Shown: positions 49,801 through 62,204 of the stretch, piece by piece | Numbering within the stretch: position 1 is the stretch's first letter | Layout: the number at the start of each line of letters is the position of its first letter | NCBI GenBank assembly: GCA_013396915.1 | Contig: VWZL01003416.1 | Span: 9,269 to 73,268 of the forward strand | DNA length: 64,000 nt | Origin: Stercorarius parasiticus | Taxonomy: Eukaryota; Chordata; Aves; Charadriiformes; Stercorariidae | Direction: 5' to 3' | The notes under the pieces: generated by a model | Databases searched by the model: none | Told to the model about the DNA's origin: nothing | The model's input: only the letters and a program-made list of their open reading frames with translations | Program-made: the position numbers and the translations under genes

Positions 49801-50619
49801 ATTTGAATGACTCACATTATTAAGTACAAGACTGTATGCTTCCATGGCTCAGCAACCTTAGTAAATACATCATTAGTGATCCACAGAGCGAGAATGGGTA
49901 GTCTGCTGGTGGTGTTCTGATTTTCAGCAGCTTAACACATTAATGATATAACTGCCATTATTTTTCCATAAACGTTGTTGTTGTCCCTGCCAGCGTATGT
50001 TGTGTGATCAGAGACGCAAGGGGAAGGGATTCACATGCTTGTCCATGAATCACACTAAGACTGGCTTTCCATAGTCTGTTAAAATCTAGGAAGGCTGGAG
50101 ACCATTAATATAATACATATTCTGTAACTGTAACAGGCAACTCAGACTCTTTTCCATGAGTCTATGTCTTAAAATCATGCAATATTTCCTTGCCTTTTAA
50201 TGTAACAGGAAACATATCAGTGGGAGAAAAAAAATACTGGGTCTTCTGGATATTTTCTATTGGGGAAGAGGTTAACACTGTACAGCATAACTTAAGCCAA
50301 GGCATTAGTCTTTTACTGGATCTCAGAAACATGAATATGTGGACCTGTGCGAAGTGCTAATTAGGGACTATGCCTGTCTACAGATACTACAATTGCAGTC
50401 TTTTGAGCTGTTGATCTGAGTATTCATCTTCAGGGTTTTGGTCCTCATCAACTCAAATATTAATGATCTCATCATACCACTGTCCCTCCAGTTGAAATAG
50501 TTGGTGAGGTTGACGCTCCACACTGCCAGTAAGTTGTTAATGTACACGTTCAGATGTGGATTTACATGATATAGGAAAATACCACATGATAAAACAAAAG
50601 ATCCTCCTCTCCAGCAGTA
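43823..50619. other. Non-coding DNA with a polypurine tract
   Basis: A 61-bp polypurine tract lies at 45506-45566, with T11 at 48760-48770 after an AATAATA-rich patch. Open frames such as 46756-47328 (minus) and 44557-45003 (minus) overlap frames on the other strand and have no recognisable domains. A minus-strand ACAG|GTGAGT donor-like site is seen near 45311, without a convincing exon. Confidence 0.55.
45506..45566. repeat. Polypurine (A/G) tract
   Basis: Sixty of 61 bases are A or G, with one T at 45541, arranged as GAAA/AAGAA-like units. Such tracts can form triplex DNA. They also generate spurious minus-strand frames rich in Phe, Ser and Leu, as seen here. Confidence 0.9.
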
Positions 50620-51120
50620 GTGACAGGGCTATGAGTGCTTTATTAAGCTTTGTTGGCCCTGATTGGCCTCACCTGGGACCTCCACCCACACCCATGGCCC
50701 CAGCAGCTCTATTTAAGCTCAGCCTGGGGGCCTCTCACCTCCTGCCTGAGCTGTGTTGGAGAGGTGTTATTCTCCAGCTTGGCAATGCATCTGCCTGTTT
50801 GTAGACCTCATCGGTCTAGACCTCAGCCTGCAGATGGATCTTCTGACTTGACTTCAGTCCTGTCTTGCTGTCGTGGTCCTACCTGGCAACCACTGGATGC
50901 GATCCTAGCCCTGACGTGTGGATTGACTTACTGACCTTGGACTTGTCTCTTCGCTATGGTATTGTCTTATGGTATGGACTCTTGGTGGAACCTGCCCTGC
51001 TTTCCTTGCTCAGGTACTGTGGGAGTGGGTTGTGGCTGGAGAGGTCCCCCTGTCCTGCTGTCTTCCTTGGTGCCCATCCCTTAAGGAGTGGTAGGCCCTT
51101 GCTTCTCCCTGACAAGTAGT
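50620..51120 (+). mobile_element. LTR-like dispersed repeat, copy B
   Basis: The plus strand begins near TGACAGGGCT, continues through 'gcctcacctgggacctcc', a TATTTAAG box at 50710-50717 and CTGAGCTGTG near 50748. It ends in a C/T-rich part near 'gcttctccctgacaag'. The same landmarks occur in the same order, on the opposite strand, at 40125-40540. The order of an upstream GC-rich part, a TATA box, a pyrimidine-rich transcribed part and no internal coding region fits a solo LTR. The copies are clearly diverged, so the insertion is old. Family name, termini and target-site duplication are undetermined. Confidence 0.5.
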
Positions 51121-54100
51121 CAAAAGCAACTCTTATTGGAAGAGTGTAAGAGTAGTTGAGTGGGCGCAGGCTGAGGGTGAAGTGATATTTCCCCAATGTA
51201 TTCTTTTAGTCTCTGACCACTTGCAGCTCAGGGAACCAGAGTTGGTGCCTTTATATTCAATAACTGTCAATGGATTTCCCTTATCTGAATTTATCAAGTC
51301 TTCCCTTGAGCCCATGCAAACCTTTAGCATTCACAGTGGCCTGTAGGAAGGAGTTCAATGACACAATATATGACGTGGAGAACAAAATATTCTTTGTTTT
51401 GAACCTGGTACCCGATGGTTTTGTATGACACCCATCACTTCTTGAAGTGATGTAATGTGAGCTATCAGTTCTTATTTACCTTCTGTGTGTCACTTTACAC
51501 TGTAAATGTCTACTGTACTCCTTTCTTAGTGGTCTCTTCTGGGGACAAAGAGTTGTAGTTTACTTAGTTGTTTCACATTTACACACAGAAATGGGTGCAG
51601 GCATGAGCATACGTGTGCACACCCTTCTGCTTACTAGTACTGAAATTAATTAGGAGATGAGGGATGCCTTAGAACTTGTGCCTCCACGGCTTTAGTGATT
51701 TGGCATCCAAAAGAATATATAAGAATATATTCATTGGTATTGGTTTAAACTCCTGCAAGCTCTGTTATGCAAATCAGACTGAGAAAAGCGCAACAGCATA
51801 ACCTATTTACAGATGCCTTGGCAGCCCTGCAGAGCAGCATTTAGGGAAGCACCTGTTTCTCCCCAGTCAATAGGGCTGCTCTGTTGTGAGCTGCATTGTT
51901 CCTTTCCACTGTTGCTATGCAAGAGAAAATAATCTGGAGGGGAAATAGCACAAAGGTTTTAAACATTAATAATTGATCTGTGAAATGCAGAATCGTTATT
52001 TTTTGCTAGCAATTGGTTTCTGGTCTCTACAAAGTCTTCTAAGTGAAGAACATACCGGGTGTGCAATTAAAACTAAAAAGGGGATAGGCTGTATCTGACA
52101 AATCAAGCTGAAGTACAGCTATTCCATTATGTTCCCATATGTATATCCAGGTCAGTTTTTGGAGAATGCAGCACAGCCCAGACTTTCAAGTTGGATACCT
52201 GAATTGATTTGAAAAGTTGCTGTACTGGGAGCTGCTGTACGTTTAGCTCTCCGGGGAGCTTCTCCTTAAGGGACTAAGAATGGCAGCGGGATCTGTGCAG
52301 CCCAAACTGTTCCACTTGAACACAGGCATCGGGAAGGAGGTGATGGGAGATGGGTTAGCAATCAGCAGTGTGCTCCTGGTGGGGACAAACAACACTTTTC
52401 TTGCTGGCATGGAACAAGGAGAGGCAGCGCAGAGCTCTGTCAGCCTGGGCAGCTTGTGTGTCATAGTAAATATCCACTAACATTCCCATTCCAACAGGGG
52501 GGAAAAAAAAAGCCTCTGTGGTTTAGGAAAGAACTTACTGGCAGCTGTAGATTTGGTTTCATGACTGAAGAGTGTCACAGCAGCTCAACAGATCTCACAG
52601 CCTGAGGCTGCTGAAAGACCCTTTTTTCCCAGTTATCTGGAAACTTGCTGTAAGTTAAAACAACCGCTTCCTATTCCTGTCAGTGATGACCCACAGCTCC
52701 TAAAAGGAGTGGGACCTCTCACCCTGCCCCACTATTGACCATGTCTGCTCTTGCCAAGCTCAAGCTATTACTTGGTCCTCTCTAATGAGACGCCTCAGAG
52801 ACAGGAGGAGAACACACAGTAACTGCTAGCATGAAGTAACTTTGCAATGTGAGAACTGCTTTCTGACCCTGGTGAGCACAGCTGGTTTTGAGGTTTTCTG
52901 CAGAAAAATCTTGTGGATCTGGAAGAACTATTGCTTGTTTCTGCATCATCTGACCAACATCCACCTGTTATAGCCAAACTAAAACTTCAAGTATTTTGCC
53001 CCACTACTACTGCTGGCAGTACATTGGAGGTCAGAGCCATGTTATGGTGCTGGAAGTGAAATCCTGTTTCTTGTTAGTTAATAGTGGCTAATGAGGAGGA
53101 AAAAACAGTACTATAAACAAAACGGCATCCATGGCAACATAGCAGTTTACTCTTGAACTTCTCAAAATAGGAATAATTAACTTAGCCTCTTTCTTCAGTT
53201 TTTATATTTAAAAAGCTTACACAGGCAGATGTGGGCATGTTCTGGCAATTAATAATCAGCTGAGTCAGAGGTCTTCAAGGGAGCTTGTAATGAAGCGCCA
53301 GGAAGGATCTTCCTCTTTTACATTTAAGTTCTTGTATCCGGAATGCAATCTGCATTGCTCAGCACAGCGGCTTTGCCTTTTTGGGCTTTATCAAAGGAGA
53401 TGCTTTTCCTATTGCCTTTGACAGTTAAAAATGAGGTACCTGAGTTTTCACTTGCCGGACTACCTGAGTGTATAAGTCATGCGAGTCTGATCTGGTGACA
53501 CCCACCCCCAGGGAATGTGCTACCAGTCTCTTTATATGGTCCCTACAACTATACCAGCTCAATGCATTTGTCCTAATTTAGGGTAACAAATGAGCACAAA
53601 GATCAACCAGTTTGTGTTGGGAATAGGAAGTGAATACATATTGATGGGGTCATAGCCTGCTTCCCCAAACTAAATACTCCGTCCCCAGTTCTTAGGTGGG
53701 CTCCTTGGCTGCAGATCAGGCACAGACATGTCAGAGAAGACTTCCTTGCAAAGGCTCCACTTCTGTGGCATTGTATCAGGAAAATGAGGTTAATGACCCT
53801 TCCGAATGAAGGACTTGTTCCAAGAGACCTATATTTAGGATCCCTGATGTGGATTCAGACCTCCAAAAGCACTAATACAGCAAAGGCTGGAAGTGCTAGC
53901 AAAAACTGTGACACTAATACTGCAAGCATCTACAGACCAATTTGAAGCACACGCCTTTTTGTTTTCAGGGTAGAAGGTCTGCATCCTTGGGTAACTGAGG
54001 ATTCTAGAAATACAGAGATTAAATCTGGCCTCAGGACTTGAATTTGGCACTGACCTCAATAAGGTAAAAGACAGTATGAGCAAGGTTGTCACTTGGCTCA

Positions 54101-57100
54101 ATAAGCTTACACAGTTCTTTACAGCCTTTATCATCCAGGCCGCCTTATCTTGCTCCATCTGCTCCATTCCAGTGATATTTTTAGCATGCATTCACTGTAC
54201 AGTTTTTCCAGTCTGGCTGCCTGACCCTTTGGTCTCCTAACAATGCAGCTGCAATGGATGTGGTGCATGAGCAAAGGCTGCCAGTGAAGTGGGATTTCTT
54301 CCAGATCCCAGAATAACCCCCAAATTTGACCAATCCCGTCCCCTTGGAGCCGTTTTTTAACGAGTCAAGCTGGGAGGTTTTTTTTCTGTAAGGTTCTGTT
54401 AACCTATAAATAGCTGCAGCTCAGCTTTGAAGTTAACACTTCATTAAGATTAATTGGGGAAGTTCACACCTCTGCTGGGAGTTTGTCTAGCAGACTCTGC
54501 AAGGCAGAAGTGGGCAGACTTACACGCCGATGCCTGGCTTTGTAGCCATAAAATCAAGGACAGGAACTTGCTCAAGGAAGAGTACAAGGGCTGAAAAATG
54601 ACCCTGCTTCCACAGGCTCGGCTCCTCCTGAACTTAATAAAGGGAATGGATGCTGGCAACAGCAGCCCTGAACTTGCCAATCTCAGGGCACTGAATGACT
54701 GGGGATATATGATTAAACCTTATGTTACTGGTGGTGGATAAACAAAGAGGTAAACTTTTCCATTTAGCTGCTGCTGGCTGGTATGAGCTGGAGATTATTC
54801 ACTGTGAGGAGGAGAAGGGAAACAGGGCTGGCTTCTGCTGACACACCGTCTGTGTCCGGTGCACTGTGCCCATGGGAGAGGTCTCCAGGAGGATGCGGGG
54901 GGAGCAGGAGAGCTGCGTAATTCTGTCTCCTCCCCTTGTGTCAGGCCACATGATGGGAAGGAAGAACCCTGCAACACATCAGGTCCATCAGGACCAGGAA
55001 AGCTGGTGCCCTTTTAGCCTCTGATCTGGTATCTGTGAGCATTATTTCTGGTGCCTTTCAACCTGTGGCGCTTGCAACAAGTGGAAATCAAAATTGGAAA
55101 CAAATCAAGTACAGTTTAAATCTCATTACAGAGGAAGCTTTTGAGAAGACTTACTTGTCAAAATGTCAATGCATTTTTTTTTATGGGGGGGGGAACACCC
55201 CAAAACCCTGTCAGCATTCTGCTAGAAAAGGAGCACTGCATCAATCAATGGCCTGTAGGTCATACTTGTGGAGGAAAAGAGGCTGAAATCTCTAGCTGCT
55301 CTTCTGTCCTGCTGTTGCTAACAGCCCCTTACCAGGATCCTGCTGTGCAGTCCGGTGTAATATTTTAGTGCAAATTCCTGATGGTCTGGGTTAATACGCT
55401 GGGTTGTAGGCTGCGCTGGTGAGCTGCCAGCTCTGCCATAAAGGAGGGAGCACAAGTCCTTGTGGTTTCCTCAGCTCTGACTTCTTTCTCCTTCTGATGA
55501 TTCTTTTGGACCAGTAAATCATCAGTGGCTGGCTGAGGTCAATTAGTCGTTTGTCTGGGATTTCTAGATGACAGTCAGAGCTGGGAGGATCCCAGGTAAA
55601 AGAACGCCTTAAACCAATGGATGCTTCACCTATACATTATCTCATGAGCAGTGAATTGTGTATCTCTGGGGTACACCTGGTCATCTGTGACAGCCTGTGT
55701 TTGTCCTAAGCAGGGCAGATATCTGTGACCAGCAATGTCTTAAAATCACCGTTTTTTCTGACAGAGCCCTCCACTAGAATAATGCAGTGGTAATGATGTT
55801 TATACCAGCACTTGGGAAAAGTCCTTTTCCCTTGCCAAAGTACAGAGAAACAGTATATCAAAGCTATGGCAGTGTGATGTACAGCATAATAAATAAGTCA
55901 GATCTAGGAGTATGTCAAAGCTCATATTCGGAACACTTCTTCCCATAATCAATTTTCATTCTCAAGAGCAGATGAGTTGCAAAGTCCTGTATGACAATGA
56001 ATATAAATCCCAGCTGAAGTGGTTTAAGTGAACTCTCCAATCTACCAGTGATTACCTTCCACAGTAATGACAGTGTGGTGCTTTCCATAATATCTGCTCA
56101 GCATTTTGAAAGGGTTATGATTAGCTGTGATATGACAAAATAAACAATGGTGTGTAGTGTTTGCACAACGGCTTTCGTACTTACTGCTTTGTGCAAGATA
56201 ATCTTGTGGCCTGAAGCTAGGAGAAACATCCCTTGTAGCACAGTCAGCTTCTTTGATACATCTTTATCTTACTTTTTACTGTGTTTACTGCTGGCAGAAA
56301 ACAAGAGTAAATGTATAGATAAACTTCAGGGTCTTATCATCTTGGCTAGAGGGGTAATCCTGGCTCCATTCATGTAAACAGCTAAATTCCTTCTGATTCC
56401 ATTTGGACCAGGATTTCATCTCTTTGAGTACTTATTTCCCCCTCTATTTGCAGTCCTTGAAGTAATTACAGACTGCTGTCTACCACCTGCATTCCGCTGG
56501 GTGCAGGGATTGCAGCTGAAGGCTCAGCAGCAAGCACAGGGAGAAATATCCTCTTAAACTTTCGTATCTTTAAGCATTTCTGGGGTAGGGAATGTGGGAG
56601 GATCCATGAACCAGGGCCTGAAAACCCGTCAGGCACCAGAAGGAGCGGCTGGAAGAAAGGGGCAAGTCCAGCTGCGAGCTTGTCCTCTGATGTGGCTGCT
56701 AAAATAGGCACAGTTCCCTGTGTTACCAGTGAAGCACAATTAGCTAATGCTGGAGAGACGGCGATAAGAATCTCATCTTAGAGTTTTAATATCTCAATAT
56801 TTTTTCTATGGTATCAGTACCTGGAATCTTCAGAAATATATAAAAAAAAATAAGAGCAACCAGGGAGCCACTGCCCTACTTCTATATATAAGGCCTCTGT
56901 TGCCTTACCATGGCTTCATATCTAGTCAGGACGTTTCCAGTTCTATGAAATGATCTTTAGTGTCTATGGCTCATAAAAACAGAAATATAACACGTATATT
57001 TGTAATGTATATTTTTTAAAATAGGTTTTCTACTTTTCAGGATGAGTATTTATACAGATGGAGGTTATGATACTGGCTGTACTAGGACTTGAAATATGTT

Positions 57101-60100
57101 TGTTTACAGGTCAGATGCAGTTGAGAGATCTACAGCACAAACCACCCTAGCGTTGACCTTAGCTTGACAGTGCTCTGGAACAAGATGTGATTCAATGGAG
57201 CCTGGGCTAATGCAAGTTTGAGTTGCCCACAGGAATCCAGGCTCTCTTGGTGTAGCAGGAGGTCCTGCTCCCCCTTCAGAGTAACTCAGAGCTCCATGGC
57301 AGATTTAAGTTCCACTTTCTGCTTTACTACCTTCTATCCAGAGTTAAGCTGTAAACAGCTTTCAGCAGTCAAATCACTCATAAAGATGGATATATCAAGA
57401 GCTCCTTTTATATAAGAAATGTTTTGCTACATAAACCCAGCAAGACTGGCTTGTTAGGAGAAGTGCTGACTTCTACAAGTACCTCCTTTTTCTTAATGAC
57501 TATAGATGCTGGCAGTACAACCAATGGCCATCGCTGCCTTCCAGAGTCTGTTTGCATTTTGGTGTAACTCCTTTCACTTAGAAGAACTGGAGACCACATA
57601 GTTTTATCTGGATCTCCATTGCCTGGAAATGGAAATACAGCTAATTTTTAGAAACAGGCTAGACAAGCGCTTGCTGCACAACATTGGTTAAGGACAGACA
57701 AAATGTAATGTCCTATGTGAAATATCACCGGAAATGTAGGTTTAGCTACCTGAATTAGAATTCAGGAGAGGCATCTGGCTCTTGAGGAAGTTCATTCATA
57801 ATTATTTGCAGTGAGCCTGTGGGATTCACTAGCCCAGGCTGGGCTAATCAAATGAAAAGATATTTTTCTGGTCTGGACCAGAAGACTTCATGATTAAGGA
57901 AGAAGTGTCCCGTGTTACACAATCCATCAAACACAGCACGTGCCCAAACATAATACCCTTGGTAGCATATAGGAGAACTTCTTGCTTTTAGACTCCATGG
58001 GGAACATGGTCTGTAGGATTGGTTACAGGTGTTCCTATCAGGGCAACAACAGATGCATTTCTGCTCAACTTGCTTGAAAAGTCTCTTTCTGTGCCTTCTG
58101 TCTAGTGGGCAGCAACATGATTCACTCCAAAAAAAAAAACCAAAAAAAACACCAAAAAACAAAAACTTTTTTCAATTTATGGGACTACAACAGAACTCAG
58201 AAATACTGCAGACAAGTTGATTACCCTCACTTGAAGATCAGATAAGAGGAAAAGTATTGCCTAATTGACATGATGGGTTGTCCCAACAGAGTCTTTATCT
58301 TAAGATAGCTTTCATATTTCCAAATGTAGAAACCTAAAACAGTGGTGAAGGAGGCTAGGGTTGTGGTTTGGTTTTTTTTTTTTTGGCTTAATCAGCAAAC
58401 CTGAAAAGGTATATCTGTGAAGTCAGTCAGAAAAGTAGGCAAATTCCTGGTTGTAGCTCTTGGAAACTGCTGCAGAAGCAAAGCCAGGTTATTTCTATAG
58501 AGGTTGTGTTATCATCAGAAATAGTGTGGAAAGAACGTGTTAAGAACTGGGTTTGATTTAGTCTAGGACCTAGGGTTCAAGTTCAAATCCAAATCAGGAT
58601 TAAAAAGGACTAGAGTATTCAGCCAGAGATTTTTGCCTTCGAAATGACAGAAACAGAGAGAGATCTAGCTGGCTTTGGTGATAGGCCAGGTTTTAAATCA
58701 CCTTGATTTTTGCACACCTCCTCTTACAGATAATTGAAGCCATATTGTGTTACATATATGCAGCACAAATTTCTACTGGTAACGTGTCTTTATCCTGAGA
58801 AATTCCTTTTTTTTTCCCCCCTGTAACTGAGACAAAGAAGCTCCTTTTTGAGATTCCGGTCATCCTCCTTCCAGCTTCTGTCAAACAGTCTGAGCCTAAT
58901 GTGAGTGCCAGCGATGAGGAATAACCTGATATTTTGCTTACTTTAGTGAATGAAAGGTTAATTCTGTACATCTAAGTTTTATACTGCATGCTAGTTTGTT
59001 AAAGGCATTTTACCACACAGCTGGTGAGGGATTTTCAAAAATACAAGAGGGGCCTGTATGTTATTTGTTTTAACTTTTCCTTTCAACTTTTTTTCGTTAA
59101 GTTCCCAGATGACTGCACACTCTTGAATGCAGCAATCTGTTTAATCTAGTTTTAGCCTTCCTTTTCCTGTTTTGCTGTTTACTTTTCGTTCCATGCCAGT
59201 AGCTATCGAGGCAATACTGTGGGTCCATTATCTGTTTGAGGCCTCTTGGAATATATGTGTTGGCTTTGCTCTGTGTGTGCATGCATGAGAGAGGGGGAAT
59301 AAACATGCATGTGGCCAATTAGTTAGTACACTTAAATTAATGAAGAGCAATCTATGAATCTCCTTTTTTCTGAGAATTTGGAAATACTGAGGACGTTTGC
59401 CATGTAGCCTTCAAAAGCTTCAGAAGCAGCTATAAGGTCACAGTCTAATACTCCCTTCTGTATACTCATGTCTTTTCTAAAAATATTTCCCAACTTAATC
59501 TTCAGTATATGGAGCAGGAGGGCAGAGGGGGAACGGCAGTGTTTACGACCAAAGTGCAAAGACAAGGAAGAAAATGAAATCCACCAAAAAAGCGAATCTT
59601 TTGATCTCTGCTTCATTTTCCTCATTATGAACTTAACAGTACCAGCAGTTATGTTTTAACTAAACATTGAGTTTATGGACCCATGTCTCTGTCTACAGAT
59701 AAGGGAAGGTCAAGAGGAACTCTCCTAATGCTGTCTTTGCTTTTGCAGATTTTTCTTGAATTGGGACACCCAAACAAGTCGGTGGGAGTCTAAACAACAC
59801 TAGTGATTTGGGTGCGTTGCTGCTTGAGGTAGGTAGAACATGACCAAAGGTGTCAGCTCTGGATACACGCAATACTGGTAGAAAAGAGTCTTGGTAATAT
59901 CACAGGTAAAGGGGCCTCTAGGAGCGATGAAACTTGAGAGAAAATGCCAGAGTAAAACCAAGAAGAACAAAATTAACCCAGCTAGTGGAATTTGGAAAGG
60001 AGGGTAGAAAAGCAGGGTTTTGTATGGCCTTTTCTCTTTCTGGCTTTTGAACTGTGAAAAACCCTCAAGGGTCAGAAAAGCTGCAAATGAAAGCAGGAGG

Positions 60101-62014
60101 AAGGCCTGGGAGGAGATCTCTGCTCTGTAGGAGAGCTCACCTGTCAGACTCCTGTCTGGAACAGGAAGGAGAAACTCCTATTTGCAGCAAGGCTTCTGCC
60201 TCTGGTTCCACAAAACAAAAACAAAGGAGAAAAGTCTATTTTGCCCCATCTGTTTGCCTTCATAACTACACTTACTGACTCCTGCCAGTCAAAGCAGTTC
60301 CTTGTCCGGTTGATAAACACATCCATCAGTTGATAACTCTACCAAGTGATCACATCCTCTCATCACTTTCCCACTGCTCTGGCTTCACAGACTTGCTTTG
60401 TCTTCCATAAATCCTAATGGAGATAGTGAGCTGAGCTTGCATGGTGTGTCCTGACAGCCCAGCAGTGACCAAGGGATGCCTTGAAGGGTCATTCCAAAAT
60501 GCTGATCTGTCATATTTCATCCTCCAGGTGGGACGACTGAAGTCCTCAGAAAACCCACGTGCACCAGAAAGGAGTTTAGGTATGCAATGAGGAAGTCAAA
60601 GAAAGAGCAGAGGTCCCAAAGAAGAAATAAAATATGACCTAGTCTGCGATTAGCACTGATACCATCCAAGGAAAATAAGAATATTCCTCTCTTTCTTTCT
60701 GTGATTTCTTACAAAGCACAGAAAAATAAGGTAGCCAGATTCTACCTTCCCTGAAACTGAGACACATAAACAAATACCTTGGTGCTGGACATTAAGGAGA
60801 ACTTACATTAGGGCAATACCCAGAGGGAAACGGCTCAAACAGGCGTGTGTATTGGAGAAGTAAGGCATGTCCCTTATCGCTGCTGGTCATTTATAATTTA
60901 AGCTCTAAGTACACAACTAATTCTGAACTAGTTCCAAAAATAAAAGGAAAAGAAAAAAAAATAGTTCCTGAGAAATCAGTATGTTGGCTCCGAGTGACGT
61001 TGGCTACAAACGTGCCTGGGTGAACAACACTGAACTGAATCTGGAGTTTAAGCACAGACAGGTCATTTCAAGCTGTCCTGCAGTTAAGCAACACTTCACC
61101 CTGGGGAAGTCTCCCTTCCAAACACTTCCAGCATTCCACATGGGCTTTCTTTCAAAGTTGTTGGCTGTTCTCAGTGTTTTTTTTCTTCATCTTTACTCTT
61201 TTTGAAGATTTTTGGGATGTTTAGGGAAGCTGCTATATTAATTTTCTCAGATGTTTCAAGTTCTGAAAAGCTTTCACCTGCAAAGGATTTATCCTGATGA
61301 GGAATTAATTCCAGCTTTACTTGCAGAAGAAAAAGAACTGTATACAAAGTGAAGGAAGCTTGGCTGCTTCTCAGACACTAACATGAGCAATTCTGAATGG
61401 AGATCTGTTAGGCTGTTCTGGATATTTGCATGTCAGCATGCAGAAAAAGCAAGCAAATGCAAATGAATGTTCCTGAAAACAGCAGTGGAAAGCAAATATG
61501 TTTTTACATACCCTAAAAAGACCTTGTTATAAGGATCATGATAGCACGAGTGCAATACCAAGAGACAGAAGTACCAAACTTCCAGAGCAGAAGATGATGA
61601 GAACTGGCTGGCTCTCAGCAGTGGCATTGGGACCCTTCCCTCCTAGGTCACAACTGTACCCCAGGGCAGTTGGCTGTGGCAACACTCTGTCACCAGTTGG
61701 TGCTACTATCAGCTTACTAGGTGCAGTATGGTTCACAAATCTATAAGAAGACAGTTAATATAAAATAGCTCCATCATTGATGCTATCAGAAGAGAGATTC
61801 ATAATTAGACTGACCCTTCATCTACAGGGGAGAGTGTAAAGGCAGGGTGAATAATGGATTGATGGAGAACTTGCCAAGTACCAGGATAAAGAAGCTGAGC
61901 AGAGTAGAGGGCTAACAGGCACCAGAAGAATTAGCAGAGTTCTCAAAAAAAAAAAGAAAAATAAAAAAAAAAAAAAAAAAAAAAAAAAAAGACAAATAAT
62001 GGATAGAGGCAGCA
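51121..62014. other. AT-rich non-coding DNA, no gene recognised
   Basis: About 10.9 kb hold only short, chance-like frames. A 10-bp direct repeat AGAATATAT(A/T) occurs at about 51713-51732. An A/C-rich low-complexity run lies at 58129-58166 and poly-T near 58373-58384. A long poly(A) tract occupies 61945-61990. I see no transposon except the CR1 that follows. Confidence 0.6.
61945..61990 (+). repeat. Long poly(A) tract (46 bp, two interruptions)
   Basis: Forty-four of 46 bases are A, with G at 61956 and T at 61962, and the last 28 are uninterrupted. Upstream sequence (61810-61944) shows no recognised gene, so a retroposed transcript is possible but not shown. CR1 elements do not carry poly(A) tails, so the tract is not explained by the CR1 about 25 bp downstream. 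Confidence 0.9.
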
Positions 62015-62204
62015 AAGATGATGAGGGTGGTGAAACACTGGAAGAGGCGGTAGATGCCCCATCCCTGGAAACATTCCAGGTCAGGTTGGACGGGGCTCTG
62101 AGCAACCTGATCTAGTTGAAGATGGCCCTGCTCATTGCAGGGGTGTTGGACTAGATGACCTTTAAAGGTCTCTTCCAACCCAAAATATTATGTGATGCTA
62201 TGAA
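62015..62204 (+). mobile_element. CR1 LINE 3' UTR fragment
   Basis: The plus strand carries GAGGGTGGTGAAACACTGG, then 'gatgccccatccctgga', 'ggtcaggttggacgggg', 'gagcaacctgatctag' and 'ttggactagatgacct'. It ends 'tcttccaaccc' with a degenerate ATGCTATGA tail. This is the CR1 3' UTR in sense orientation. About 20 bp that normally follow CACTGG are missing. It belongs to a different and more diverged subfamily than the copies at 1314, 9140 and 15760. Confidence 0.92.

Noticed and set aside
58571..58590. B-box-like AGTTCAAATCC suggesting a tRNA gene or tRNA-derived SINE
   Set aside because: No A box at the right distance upstream and no cloverleaf can be folded.
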